Below are positions 43,248 to 52,045 of a stretch of DNA of 64,000 nucleotides, in pieces. The DNA lies in assembly GCF_003312915.1 (NCBI RefSeq), contig NZ_CP030261.1:248001-312000 (forward strand). Direction: 5' to 3'. The position numbers and the translations under genes are program-made. Every line of letters begins with the position of its first letter. The first letter of the stretch is position 1. The DNA is from Flavobacterium fluviale. GTDB lineage: Bacteria > Bacteroidota > Bacteroidia > Flavobacteriales > Flavobacteriaceae. Below the pieces are notes generated by a model. That model saw only the letters and a list, made by a program, of their open reading frames with translations, was not told where the DNA came from and made no database searches.

Positions 43248-43949
43248 TTAGTCGTTTGAATATTTAAAACTTTGATTCATTTTATCAAAAGGAATAACAT
43301 CATTCACAATCGATTCCAGTTCTATATCCGTTAATAATCCTCTTGCAGATTCTTTTATTTTTGGAGAAACATTGATTTCGTACTCAATAATATCGCGCTT
43401 CAATATCTCTGATAAAATTTCTTTCTGACGATCAGTCAAATACTTTTGATGAGATTTAAAAACCAATTCCAGCTCACTTCTAAATTCTTCATCACTGAGT
43501 TCATTGTAAATATCCTGCTTTGACATATCAATCAATAAAACTTTAAAAATAAAATCCTGAAGGTTTTTTGCTAGATAATTAACTTCATTCATGTCATGCC
43601 AGACAAAAACAATTGGCACATCTCCGTTATTTTCTTCATTTAAGAAAAAACAATAATGGTCGCCTCCGCCGCTTTTTGCAAATGGAATAAATTTAAATTC
43701 AGAATTGATGTTACGGTAATCCTCAGGATCTCGAAGTTCTTCTATTTCTTCGGCTACAGATTTTAAATTTAGTGATTCAAAATCGTAAGAATGCAAAAGC
43801 AAAGGAGGATTCTCTTTCAAGGTAGGATAAACTTCTGCGTACCAATTTGGACCGTATTCTCCAATATTGAGCATTCCGTCGGAATCTAATTGTTTGTATA
43901 ACTGCGGAAATTCAAATCCGTATTTTTTCTCGATTTCTTGTATGGTCAT
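43248..43949 (-). CDS. SMI1/KNR4 (SUKH) family protein
   Basis: A 233-residue protein whose first 150 residues fit the SUKH-1 fold: EIEKKYGFEFPQLYKQLDSD at the start (the usual short helix before the first strand), then GDHYCFFLNEENNGDVPIVF and WHDMNEVNYLAKNL. SUKH proteins are a main immunity family against polymorphic and contact-dependent toxins, though some are house-keeping adaptors. No toxin gene adjoins it here. The C-terminal part is helical and acidic. It is the first gene of a two-gene unit with the hypothetical protein downstream. Confidence 0.78.
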   Translation of the reverse strand: MTIQEIEKKYGFEFPQLYKQLDSDGMLNIGEYGPNWYAEVYPTLKENPPLLLHSYDFESLNLKSVAEEIEELRDPEDYRNINSEFKFIPFAKSGGGDHYCFFLNEENNGDVPIVFVWHDMNEVNYLAKNLQDFIFKVLLIDMSKQDIYNELSDEEFRSELELVFKSHQKYLTDRQKEILSEILKRDIIEYEINVSPKIKESARGLLTDIELESIVNDVIPFDKMNQSFKYSND

Positions 43950-44025
43950 CTTTGGGGGAGTATTCTATTAAAATCAGAATACTAAGATAACAATCTTTTT
44001 ACTACACCAAAAATACAGAGGTCAA

Positions 44026-45585
44026 TTATTTCAAGGATTCCGCAATCATTAACGCACATTTTTCACCGTCAATTGCTGCAGAAATGATTCCGCCGGCATA
44101 ACCCGCTCCTTCTCCGCACGGATACAATCCTTTGATTTGTAAATGCTCATAGGTTATAGGATCTCTCGGAATTCTAACTGGCGATGAAGTTCTGCTTTCT
44201 GGCGCGTGTAAAATAGCTTCATTGGTTAAATAACCGCGCATTGATTTTCCAAAATCCTGAAAACCCTGACGCATAATCTGCGTTAAAAACCCGGGAAAAA
44301 CCTGCCCCATTTCTACAGAAGTAGTTCCTGGAACATAAGATGTTTTTGGAATATCTGATGAAACTTTACTTTGCGTAAAATCAATCATTCTTTGTGCTGG
44401 AACTTTTTGAGTCTGCCCCGCCAAATGCCATGCTTTTTGTTCGATACTTTTTTGAAATTCCATTCCGGCCAAAGCGCCGAATTTTGCGAAAGGTTTAAAA
44501 TCTTCCAATTTTAATTCAACTACAATTCCAGAATTTGCCGTTGATTGGTCACGCTTAGATGGTGACCAGCCGTTTGTAACCACTTCTCCTGGACTTGTTG
44601 CACAAGGAGCGATTACACCACCTGGACACATACAAAATGAATACATGCCGCGGCCGTTTACTTGTTTTACGATAGAATATGGCGCTGGCGGCAAATGTTC
44701 GCCGCGATAATCACAGCTGTACTGAATACTGTCTATTAATTCTTGCGAATGTTCTGCACGAACTCCTAAAGCAAAAGGTTTTGCTTCTATTAAAATTTTC
44801 TTTTTATCTAATAATTCAAAAATATCCCGCGCAGAATGTCCCGTTGCCAAGATCAATTTATTGGCGTGAATTTTATCTCCATTTTGAGTTACAATTCCTT
44901 CAACTTCATTGTTTTTTACCAGAATATCACTTACTCGGGTTTCAAACAAAACCTGACCGCCAAACTCGATAATTTTTTCACGAATGTCTTCAATAATTTT
45001 AGGGAGTTTATTGGTTCCAATATGTGGATGCGCTTCTACCAAAATATCTTCTGAAGCCCCAAAAGCCACTAAAAGTTCTAAAATTCTAGTTACATCGCCG
45101 CGCTTTTTAGATCGAGTATATAATTTTCCGTCAGAATATGTTCCTGCTCCTCCTTCACCAAAACAATAATTTGAGTCTTCGTTTACGATATGTTCCCTGT
45201 TAATTGCTTTTAAATCGCGTCGACGTCCGCGAACGTCTTTTCCGCGTTCCAGTACAATTGGCTTTAAACCTAACTCAACTAATTGCAATGCTGCAAAAAG
45301 TCCAGCCGGACCAGCGCCGACAACAATAACTTCTTGAGCATTGGAAACGTCTTTATATCTTGGAAGTTCGATTTTGGTTTCCTGAAAAGGTTCGCCTTTT
45401 AGATAAATAAGAACTTTTAAGTTAATTTTAATAGCCTTTTGACGTGCATCAATCGAGCGTTTCAAAATAGAAACATGCTGAATTTCTTGCGAAGAAACCT
45501 TTATTTGTTTAGACAAATGGTCTTTCAACAATGATTCGTTTGCAGCAATTTCTGGTGTAACTTGAAGTAAAAGTTCTTTAGGCAT
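44026..45585 (-). CDS. FAD-dependent oxidoreductase (COG2509 type)
   Basis: A 519-residue flavoprotein. After an N-terminal domain (1-80) comes a Rossmann FAD site, EVIVVGAGPAGLFAALQLVE (Gly-box 90-95), then a conserved glycine-rich segment, NYCFGEGGAGTYSDGKLYTR. A second dinucleotide motif (ILATGHSARDIFELL) and a C-terminal FAD-binding part with GLYPCGEGAGYAGGI follow. These features define the uncharacterised FAD-dependent dehydrogenase family COG2509. The substrate is unknown. It is a single gene with a repeat-rich region upstream. Confidence 0.88.
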   Translation of the reverse strand: MPKELLLQVTPEIAANESLLKDHLSKQIKVSSQEIQHVSILKRSIDARQKAIKINLKVLIYLKGEPFQETKIELPRYKDVSNAQEVIVVGAGPAGLFAALQLVELGLKPIVLERGKDVRGRRRDLKAINREHIVNEDSNYCFGEGGAGTYSDGKLYTRSKKRGDVTRILELLVAFGASEDILVEAHPHIGTNKLPKIIEDIREKIIEFGGQVLFETRVSDILVKNNEVEGIVTQNGDKIHANKLILATGHSARDIFELLDKKKILIEAKPFALGVRAEHSQELIDSIQYSCDYRGEHLPPAPYSIVKQVNGRGMYSFCMCPGGVIAPCATSPGEVVTNGWSPSKRDQSTANSGIVVELKLEDFKPFAKFGALAGMEFQKSIEQKAWHLAGQTQKVPAQRMIDFTQSKVSSDIPKTSYVPGTTSVEMGQVFPGFLTQIMRQGFQDFGKSMRGYLTNEAILHAPESRTSSPVRIPRDPITYEHLQIKGLYPCGEGAGYAGGIISAAIDGEKCALMIAESLK

Positions 45586-45666
45586 TTTTTCTTTTTTATT
45601 CTATTAGCTTTTCTTTCTATGAAAAGAACATGCAAAAATAGTATTTTGAACTGACTTTATGTAATG

Positions 45667-45805
45667 AACCGCAAAGTGCGCTAAGTTTTTTTTAGGTATG
45701 GTTTTACAAAAATACAAAGTTCACAAAGCTTTGTGTTGATGCAGCTTTGTGAACTTTGTGTTTTCTATAAGTAATGAAAATTAAATCTCAGCGTACTTTG
45801 CGGTT
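45667..45805. repeat. Nested palindromic repeat element
   Basis: An outer 19-bp inverted repeat with two mismatches (45667-45685 and 45787-45805, arms beginning AACCGCAAAGT) encloses an inner perfect 17-bp inverted repeat (45714-45730 and 45743-45759, ACAAAGTTCACAAAGCT). It is part of the 400-base gap between the divergent FAD oxidoreductase and small hypothetical genes. Confidence 0.85.
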
Positions 45806-45860
45806 AATTATTAAGTCTCAGATTATTTAGATTAAAGATTTAGATTACTAAAGAACAGTT

Positions 45861-45880
45861 AGACGCACTGCAGTGCGTCT
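45861..45880. repeat. Perfect 20-bp palindrome
   Basis: AGACGCACTG followed by its exact reverse complement, centred on a PstI-like CTGCAG. Flanking bases extend the match imperfectly. It is typical of intergenic dispersed palindromes. The remaining bases of this gap hold short, imperfect CTTAGAACC-type repeats. Confidence 0.85.
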
Positions 45881-45946
45881 CTACAGAAATAACTCAGAAC
45901 CTGAGCATCTTAGAACCTTAGAACTTTTTTTTCCAAATAGACTTTG

Positions 45947-45954
45947 TACCTTTG
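45947..45954 (+). promoter_or_regulatory. -7 element of the small hypothetical gene
   Basis: TACCTTTG, an exact -7 match, 31 bases before the ATG at 45986. No TTG lies 17-23 bases upstream. Confidence 0.55.
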
Positions 45955-45985
45955 CAGCTTAAAACCTTAGTACCTTAAGAAAAAA

Positions 45986-46225
45986 ATGTCTAGAAAAATA
46001 AAATTGATTTGGGATTTCCGCGGACCGGCTTCTGCAAAAACGGCAGAACATCACGAAATTCATTTAAAAGAATATATTATTATCGAAAAACTACCTTTAA
46101 ATATCACTGGTTTTAACATCATAAATGACATGCATGCAACAGCATTTATGGTTGTTGAAGAACCCAATATGATTCAGGTGAGAGATGCTTTGAAACCGCA
46201 TCGAGGGGAAGTTTTTGAAGGTTAA
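45986..46225 (+). CDS. Small conserved hypothetical protein
   Basis: A 79-residue protein (start MSRKIKLIWDFRGPASAKTA) with two His-rich spots, TAEHHEIHLKEY and DMHATAFMVVEE. There is no signal peptide or membrane helix, so it is cytoplasmic. The pattern of beta-strand then helix and strand suggests a small alpha/beta fold. I have a sense of it as a conserved flavobacterial protein but know no function. It has its own -7 box and ends at a palindromic repeat. Confidence 0.7.
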   Translation: MSRKIKLIWDFRGPASAKTAEHHEIHLKEYIIIEKLPLNITGFNIINDMHATAFMVVEEPNMIQVRDALKPHRGEVFEG

Positions 46226-46238
46226 AATTACAATAAAA

Positions 46239-46319
46239 AAATTCCAAATTCCAGTTGTTTCGAAAACTTGGAATTTGGAATTTATATTTTACTATTTGTT
46301 TTTTTGGAATTTGGAATTT
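46239..46319. repeat. AATTCC-type inverted and direct repeat
   Basis: AAATTCCAAATTCCA (46239-46253) is exactly complementary to TGGAATTTGGAATTT at 46269-46283, and the latter recurs as a direct copy at 46305-46319. The hairpin may terminate the small hypothetical gene. It shares the AAATTCCAAA core with 33970-34036. Confidence 0.85.
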
Positions 46320-46343
46320 GAAAAATTGAAAATTATTATTTTT

Positions 46344-48539
46344 TTAATTCGCTACTTCACTAATAAATTTAATACGCATTAAACGCAATTCATCAATATC
46401 GTAATCGCCATCAAATTCTTTTAGCGCGTCTTCGATTTTATCCGATTCTGATTCCATGAAATAATCGTGAATTTCTTCCTGCTGATCATCATCAAGCATG
46501 TCATCAATCCAATATTTGATATTTAGTTTCGTTCCCGAATATACGATTTGCTCCATTTCCTTAATCAAAGTATCCATTGTTAAACCTTTTGCAGATGCAA
46601 TATCGCTCAATGGCAGTTTTCGATCAATATTTTGAATAATGTATAATTTGTTGGCAGAATTTACTCCTGTCGATTTTACGACTAAATCGTCTGGACGAAT
46701 AATATCGTTGTCTTCGACATATCGACTAATTAAAGCAACAAACTCGCTTCCGTATTTTTTTGCTTTTCCTTCTCCAACTCCATGAATATTATATAATTCA
46801 GTTAGTGAAATTGGATATTTTAAAGCCATATCTTCAAGAGAAGGATCTTGAAAAACAACAAAAGGAGGAACGCCTAATTTTTTAGCTACTTTTTTACGCA
46901 GTTCGCGCAGCATGCCCATTAAAACTTCATCGGCTGTACCAGTTGATTTTGATGATGCAACAATTGCTTCGTCATCGGCTTCGCTGTACTCGTGGTCTTC
47001 CGACATCATAAACGAAACTGGACTTTGGATAAAATTCAAACCTTCCTGCGTAATTTTAATTACACCATAAGTTTCAATATCTTTAGACAAATAGCCCGAA
47101 ACCAGAACTTGTCGTAATAATGCCATCCAATATTTTTCGTCGTAGCCGGAACCAGAACCAAAATACGGCTGTGTATCTGTTTTGTGAGCTTTAATAACCG
47201 CATTGATGCGTCCTATTAAAGTAAACACAATTTCTTTTGATTTGTAAATATGTTTGGTGTCGCGAACAATTTCAAGCAGCTTAACTACTTGTTCTTTCGC
47301 TTCGATTTTGTTTTTAGGATTACGAACGTTGTCGTCCATATCAGCGCCTTCGCCTGTTTCGCTGTCGAATTCTTCACCAAAATAATGGAGCAGGAATTTT
47401 CTACGCGACATTGAGGTTTCGGCGTAAGCCACAACTTCCTGTAAAAGTGCAAAACCAATCTCTTGTTCGGCAACTGGTTTTCCAGACATAAATTTCTCTA
47501 ACTTTTCTACATCTTTATAGGAGTAGTAAGCCAAACAATGTCCTTCTCCGCCATCACGTCCTGCACGACCTGTTTCTTGATAATAACTTTCTAATGACTT
47601 TGGAATATCGTGGTGAATTACAAAACGAACGTCTGGTTTGTCGATTCCCATTCCAAATGCAATTGTTGCAACTACCACATCTACGTCTTCCATCAAAAAC
47701 ATGTCTTGATGTTTGGCACGGGTTTTTGCGTCTAAACCAGCATGATACGGAACAGCACTAATTCCGTTTACTTGTAAAACTTCGGCAATAGATTCTACTT
47801 TTTTACGACTTAAGCAGTAAATAATTCCAGATTTGCCTTTATGTTGTTTGATAAATCGAATAATATCCGACTCAATATTTTTAGTTTTTGTTCGAACTTC
47901 ATAATATAAGTTCGGTCTGTTGAATGATGCTTTAAAAGTATTAGCATCAGACATATCCAAATTCTTTAGAATATCTTCCTGAACTTTTGGAGTTGCAGTT
48001 GCGGTAAGTCCAATAATTGGCACTTTACCCAATTGCTTAATTATATGTCGCAGATTTCTATATTCTGGCCTAAAATCATGACCCCATTCTGATATACAAT
48101 GCGCTTCGTCAATAGCAACAAAAGAAATTGGCACACTTTGTAAAAAAGCGACGTATTCTTCCTTGGTTAAAGATTCTGGGGCAACATATAAAAGTTTGGT
48201 TAAACCGGAAGTAATATCTTTTTTAACCTGAGCAATTTCTGTTTTGGTAAGAGAGGAATTTAATACATGTGCGATTCCATTTTCTGACGAAAGACTTCGA
48301 ATTGCATCGACTTGATTTTTCATCAAAGCGATCAGGGGAGAAACAACAATTGCTGTTCCTTCCTGAATTAAAGCTGGTAATTGATAACAAAGAGACTTTC
48401 CACCGCCTGTCGGCATAATTACAAAAGTATTTGTCTTACCTAAAATACTTGTAATGACTTGCTCCTGCAAGCCTTTAAATTGGCTAAAGCCGAAATACTT
48501 CTTTAATTCTTTATGTATTTCAATTTCGTTTGAATTCAT
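46344..48539 (-). CDS. recQ: ATP-dependent DNA helicase RecQ
   Basis: A 731-residue 3'-5' helicase with Walker A PTGGGKS (43-49), DEAH box (144-147), motif V/VI region ATIAFGMGIDKPDVRFVIHH and QETGRAGRDG, then an RQC winged-helix domain and a C-terminal HRDC domain (about 520-600) plus an acidic tail. It acts in recombination and fork repair. The zinc-binding subdomain (about 377-404) lacks the four usual cysteines: SRRKFLLHYFGEEF stands where CRRxxLLxYFGE is normal, and TGEGADMDDN replaces the CxxC-rich piece. The start overlaps no gene but is close to the divergent kdsD. Confidence 0.92.
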   Translation of the reverse strand: MNSNEIEIHKELKKYFGFSQFKGLQEQVITSILGKTNTFVIMPTGGGKSLCYQLPALIQEGTAIVVSPLIALMKNQVDAIRSLSSENGIAHVLNSSLTKTEIAQVKKDITSGLTKLLYVAPESLTKEEYVAFLQSVPISFVAIDEAHCISEWGHDFRPEYRNLRHIIKQLGKVPIIGLTATATPKVQEDILKNLDMSDANTFKASFNRPNLYYEVRTKTKNIESDIIRFIKQHKGKSGIIYCLSRKKVESIAEVLQVNGISAVPYHAGLDAKTRAKHQDMFLMEDVDVVVATIAFGMGIDKPDVRFVIHHDIPKSLESYYQETGRAGRDGGEGHCLAYYSYKDVEKLEKFMSGKPVAEQEIGFALLQEVVAYAETSMSRRKFLLHYFGEEFDSETGEGADMDDNVRNPKNKIEAKEQVVKLLEIVRDTKHIYKSKEIVFTLIGRINAVIKAHKTDTQPYFGSGSGYDEKYWMALLRQVLVSGYLSKDIETYGVIKITQEGLNFIQSPVSFMMSEDHEYSEADDEAIVASSKSTGTADEVLMGMLRELRKKVAKKLGVPPFVVFQDPSLEDMALKYPISLTELYNIHGVGEGKAKKYGSEFVALISRYVEDNDIIRPDDLVVKSTGVNSANKLYIIQNIDRKLPLSDIASAKGLTMDTLIKEMEQIVYSGTKLNIKYWIDDMLDDDQQEEIHDYFMESESDKIEDALKEFDGDYDIDELRLMRIKFISEVAN

Positions 48540-48563
48540 TCTCTATATTAATGGTATTTTGTA

Positions 48564-48571
48564 TAAATTTG
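48564..48571 (+). promoter_or_regulatory. -7 element of the kdsD-tatC operon
   Basis: TAAATTTG, an exact -7 match. It lies upstream of the TTG start at 48626 and inside any longer reading, so it argues against starts at 48530 or 48551. Confidence 0.5.
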
Positions 48572-48625
48572 CAACACATAAAGATACAACTTTCTTTTAT
48601 ACATACAAATTTTAAATATTCTGAT

Positions 48626-49591
48626 TTGATCTCAAAAGAAAATATATTGGCGATAGCCAAAAAAACAATACTCTCTGAAAGTGAAGCAATTACAAAACTA
48701 ATTGATTTTCTAGACGAAAATTTCTACGAAGCAGTTCAGCGTATCTATGAATCTAAAGGCCGTCTAATCGTTACCGGTATCGGAAAAAGCGCCATTATTG
48801 CTCAAAAAATGGTAGCCACTTTTAACTCCACAGGAACTCCTTCTATGTTTTTACATGCTGCAGAAGCGATCCACGGAGATTTAGGAATGATTCAGAAGGA
48901 CGACGTTATTATCTGCATTTCTAAAAGCGGTAACAGTCCAGAAATTAAAGTGCTGGTTCCTTTATTAAAACGATTCGGAAATACTTTGATCGCTATAACC
49001 GGAAACATCACTTCCTTTTTAGCAAAAGGTTCAGATTATATTTTAAACACTACAGTTAACACAGAGGCTTGTCCTATTAATTTAGCTCCAACAAACAGTA
49101 CTACAGCACAACTCGTAATGGGCGATGCATTGGCAGTTTGTTTAATGGAAATGCGCGATTTTAAACCTGAGGATTTTGCAGTTTATCATCCAGGAGGTGC
49201 TTTAGGAAAAAAACTTTTGCTCCGCGTAAAAGACATGATCGAACATTCATTAAAACCAGCTGTCACTCCCGAAACCTCTATCAAAAAAGCAATTTTCGAA
49301 ATTTCTGAAAAAAGATTAGGTGTAACGGCAGTAATTGAAGACAATAAAATTATTGGAATTATTACTGATGGAGACATCCGACGAATGCTAAACGACGTAG
49401 ATACTATTGCGGACTTAACTGCAAGGGATATTATGTCTAAAAATCCTAAAGTAGTTTCGTCTGAGACTATGGCAGTCGACGCATTAAATATTTTAGAAGA
49501 TTTTTCGATTACGCAATTGATAGTTGCGGATAACGGAGAATATAAAGGAGTTTTACATTTACATGACATTTTAAAAGAAGGAATCGTATAA
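48626..49591 (+). CDS. kdsD: Arabinose-5-phosphate isomerase (KpsF/GutQ family)
   Basis: A 321-residue protein from a TTG start (MISKENILAIAKKT); this length matches the family, and longer readings would cross a promoter element. An SIS domain (about 20-180) with IVTGIGKSAIIAQKMVATF, SKSGNSPE and LAPTNSTTA is followed by two CBS motifs. The enzyme makes arabinose-5-phosphate from ribulose-5-phosphate, the first step to Kdo in LPS. The stop overlaps the tatC start (TAATG), and lptB follows a little further on, linking it to envelope assembly. Confidence 0.92.
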   Translation: MISKENILAIAKKTILSESEAITKLIDFLDENFYEAVQRIYESKGRLIVTGIGKSAIIAQKMVATFNSTGTPSMFLHAAEAIHGDLGMIQKDDVIICISKSGNSPEIKVLVPLLKRFGNTLIAITGNITSFLAKGSDYILNTTVNTEACPINLAPTNSTTAQLVMGDALAVCLMEMRDFKPEDFAVYHPGGALGKKLLLRVKDMIEHSLKPAVTPETSIKKAIFEISEKRLGVTAVIEDNKIIGIITDGDIRRMLNDVDTIADLTARDIMSKNPKVVSSETMAVDALNILEDFSITQLIVADNGEYKGVLHLHDILKEGIV

Positions 49592-50406
49592 TGGCAAAGA
49601 AAAATCTTGGCGAGATGTCATTTTTGGATCATCTTGAAGAACTTAGATGGTTATTAGTTAGAAGTACAATTGCAATATGCATTATGGCATTTGTTACTTA
49701 TTTTGTTAGTGATTATTTATTTGATCAAATTATTTTAGGTCCAATCCGACCTACATTTTTTACTTACGTATGGTTCTGCGATTTATCGCATCAATTGAAT
49801 TTTGCAGAAAGTATATGTATTACGGAACTGAATTTTATTATTCAGAATACCGAAATGGAAGGTCAGGTCAATATTTTTGTATGGATGTGCCTTTTAGCAG
49901 GTTTCATCCTAAGTTTCCCTTATATACTATGGGAAATTTGGAAATTTATCAGCCCTGCGCTTTATGAGAAAGAAAGAAAAAATGCAAAATTATTCATCTT
50001 CGTTTCTTCCTTACTTTTCTTTTTAGGAGTTCTTTTTGGATACTTTGTTGTAATTCCGATGTCTGTAAATTTCGTGGCGACTTTCTCTGTGAGTGATGTT
50101 GTAAAAAATCAATTTACGCTTGAATCTTACATGGGAATGGTTAAAACAAGTATTCTTGGAAGTGCCATATTTTTTGAATTACCAATCGCCATTTATTTCT
50201 TAACGAAGTTAGGATTGGTAACTCCAGAATTTTTAAGAAAGTACTGGAAATATGCCGTAGTACTTATTTTAATTATTGCTGCTATTGTTACACCGCCAGA
50301 CGTTGTAAGCCAGACGATTGTAGCAATTCCAATGTTAATTATTTACGAAGTCAGTATTCTGATTTCGAAGGTTGTTTATAGAAATAAATTAAAAGAAAAT
50401 GTCTGA
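49591..50406 (+). CDS. tatC: Sec-independent protein translocase subunit TatC
   Basis: A 271-residue inner membrane protein with six transmembrane segments and the TatC signature (MSFLDHLEELRWLLVRSTIA at the N-terminus, SFPYILWEIWKFISPALYEK, and FFELPIAIYFLTKLGLVTPE). It forms the receptor of the twin-arginine pathway for folded proteins. The loop between the first two helices is longer than in E. coli (with FFTYVWFCDLSHQLNF), as in other Bacteroidota. It overlaps kdsD by one base and the next gene by eight, so it is translationally coupled. tatA is not in the window. Confidence 0.95.
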   Translation: MAKKNLGEMSFLDHLEELRWLLVRSTIAICIMAFVTYFVSDYLFDQIILGPIRPTFFTYVWFCDLSHQLNFAESICITELNFIIQNTEMEGQVNIFVWMCLLAGFILSFPYILWEIWKFISPALYEKERKNAKLFIFVSSLLFFLGVLFGYFVVIPMSVNFVATFSVSDVVKNQFTLESYMGMVKTSILGSAIFFELPIAIYFLTKLGLVTPEFLRKYWKYAVVLILIIAAIVTPPDVVSQTIVAIPMLIIYEVSILISKVVYRNKLKENV

Positions 50407-50749
50407 TATCATTCAAGAATTTAATGACTATCGTTCTAAAATGAACGAAAAACTGCTTGCTGACAATAACAAAATTGTAAAGCGAATTTTTAATCTTGAT
50501 ACCAATGCATATGCGCCGGGAGCTCTAGATGTAAAAACAAAAGAACTTTTAGGTTTAGTTGCATCTGCTGTTTTAAGATGTGATGACTGCGTAAAATATC
50601 ACTTAGAAACAAGCCATAAAGAAGGTGTTTCTAAAGAAGAAATGATGGAGGCTATGGGAATTGCAACTCTTGTTGGAGGAACTATTGTTATTCCTCATTT
50701 AAGAAGAGCTTACGAATTCTGGGAAGCTCTTGAAGAAGCAGGGAAATAA
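50399..50749 (+). CDS. Carboxymuconolactone decarboxylase (AhpD-like) family protein
   Basis: A 116-residue all-helical protein of the CMD/AhpD family with the redox-active motif RCDDCVKYH (Cys61, Cys64, His68). Members act as alkylhydroperoxidase-type disulfide reductases or lactone decarboxylases; the CxxC favours a redox role. Its start lies within the end of tatC (eight-base overlap), so the genes are co-translated. Otherwise it is small and cytoplasmic. Confidence 0.88.
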   Translation: MSDIIQEFNDYRSKMNEKLLADNNKIVKRIFNLDTNAYAPGALDVKTKELLGLVASAVLRCDDCVKYHLETSHKEGVSKEEMMEAMGIATLVGGTIVIPHLRRAYEFWEALEEAGK

Positions 50750-50978
50750 TTAGAAAATGTGCCAATTTGATAATTAGATAATTTCTCTAGAAATAAGTTA
50801 ATTATTTAATTGTGAAGCACAAATTCTAAATTTGAAAAACGCAATAATTTGTTAATTGATTTATCAAATCGATTATTTTAAATTTATTTTGTCTTTCAAA
50901 TCAAAATTATAAAATTGAATTTGAGATCGTTTTTTCATTATCTCATTATCTAATTTTCAAATTATCTAATTAAAAAAA
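50750..50978. other. AT-rich spacer with degenerate repeats before lptB
   Basis: A 229-base gap rich in short inexact repeats (ATTAGATAATT, ATTATCTAATT types) that can pair with each other. No gene is visible, and no clear terminator for the upstream operon. Confidence 0.5.
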
Positions 50979-51719
50979 ATGAAGCTAAGAGCCGATAATT
51001 TAATCAAAACCTATAAAGGGCGAAGTGTTGTAAAAGGAATTTCTGTTGAAGTAAATCAAGGGGAAATTGTGGGGCTTTTGGGTCCAAATGGTGCGGGGAA
51101 AACAACTTCTTTTTACATGATTGTTGGATTGGTAAAACCAAATCAAGGCAACATTTATCTTGATGATTTGAATATTACCGATTATCCTATGTACAAACGT
51201 GCACAGCAGGGAATTGGTTATCTGGCACAAGAAGCTTCTGTTTTTAGGAAATTAAGTATTGAAGATAACATCTTGAGTGTTTTACAATTAACTAAACTTT
51301 CTAAAGAAGAGCAAGTTGCTAAAATGGAAAGTTTAATTGAAGAATTCAGTTTAGAGCATATTCGCACGAACCGAGGAGATTTACTTTCCGGAGGTGAGCG
51401 TCGCCGTACTGAAATCGCACGAGCATTGGCAACCGATCCGAAATTTATTTTATTGGATGAGCCTTTTGCAGGAGTTGACCCAGTTGCGGTTGAAGATATT
51501 CAGAGAATTGTAGCACAATTGAAAAATAAAAACATCGGAATCTTAATTACCGACCACAATGTTCAGGAAACCTTAGCGATTACCGACAAAACCTACTTAA
51601 TGTTCGAAGGAGGAATTCTTAAAGCTGGAGTTCCAGAAGAATTGGTAGAAGATGAAATGGTTCGCCGCGTTTATCTTGGACAAAACTTCGAGCTTCGTAA
51701 AAAGAAACTTGAATTTTAA
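50979..51719 (+). CDS. lptB: LPS export ABC transporter ATP-binding protein LptB
   Basis: A 246-residue ATPase that powers extraction of LPS from the inner membrane with LptFG. Walker A is GPNGAGKTT (35-43), the signature LSGGERRRTEIARAL (136-150) is the characteristic LptB form, and Walker B leads to DEPFAGVDP (160-168); the switch His is in ITDHNVQETL. Length is normal. It follows kdsD and tatC on the same strand, after an AT-rich gap, and ends in a strong terminator. Confidence 0.95.
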   Translation: MKLRADNLIKTYKGRSVVKGISVEVNQGEIVGLLGPNGAGKTTSFYMIVGLVKPNQGNIYLDDLNITDYPMYKRAQQGIGYLAQEASVFRKLSIEDNILSVLQLTKLSKEEQVAKMESLIEEFSLEHIRTNRGDLLSGGERRRTEIARALATDPKFILLDEPFAGVDPVAVEDIQRIVAQLKNKNIGILITDHNVQETLAITDKTYLMFEGGILKAGVPEELVEDEMVRRVYLGQNFELRKKKLEF

Positions 51720-51733
51720 GAAAGTTATATCTG

Positions 51734-51778
51734 AATGGTAAAAAGTAAAATGCAAATTTCTTTTTACCATTTTTTTTT
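51734..51778 (+). terminator. Terminator of lptB
   Basis: A 12-bp stem (AATGGTAAAAAG, 51734-51745, with its complement 51760-51771) followed by T. It overlaps a longer reading of the next gene and so shows that gene starts later, at 51807. Confidence 0.85.
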
Positions 51779-51806
51779 TAATCTAATATTCTTAAAAAAG
51801 TTACGA

Positions 51807-52028
51807 ATGAAATCAGAAAAACCAACTCAGGAAGATTACGATAATTGGCATAAAGATCCAAAGAATTGGTATTTATTCAATACCTGTTATTATAATCCGA
51901 AAGACAAAAGATTACTTCCTCCCAAAAAGATTCAATGGATGGGCTACACTATAAATTTTGCCAATCCATATTCTGTCATGCTCCTATTACCTTTTATAAT
52001 AATTGTTATTTTAGTTTTATTGAAATAA
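51807..52028 (+). CDS. Small membrane protein, probably DUF5808 family
   Basis: A 73-residue protein from the ATG at 51807, downstream of the lptB terminator. The N-terminal part has the family-like pattern DNWHKDPKNWYLFNTCYYNP followed by KDKRLLPPKK and a GYTINFANP segment. One transmembrane helix follows (about 54-72, SVMLLLPFIIIVILVLLK). This fits DUF5808, a short domain seen in Bacteroidota and Firmicutes membrane proteins of unknown role. It is a single short gene; the function is unknown. Confidence 0.65.
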   Translation: MKSEKPTQEDYDNWHKDPKNWYLFNTCYYNPKDKRLLPPKKIQWMGYTINFANPYSVMLLLPFIIIVILVLLK

Positions 52029-52045
52029 CTTTTAAAGTATTCCAA

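Noticed and set aside
48530..48625. Longer N-terminus for KdsD
   Set aside because: The extra 32 residues have no counterpart in the family and span a -7 promoter box; the TTG at 48626 gives the normal length.
51735..51806. Longer N-terminus for the DUF5808-like protein
   Set aside because: That reading begins inside the lptB terminator hairpin; the ATG at 51807 is preferred.
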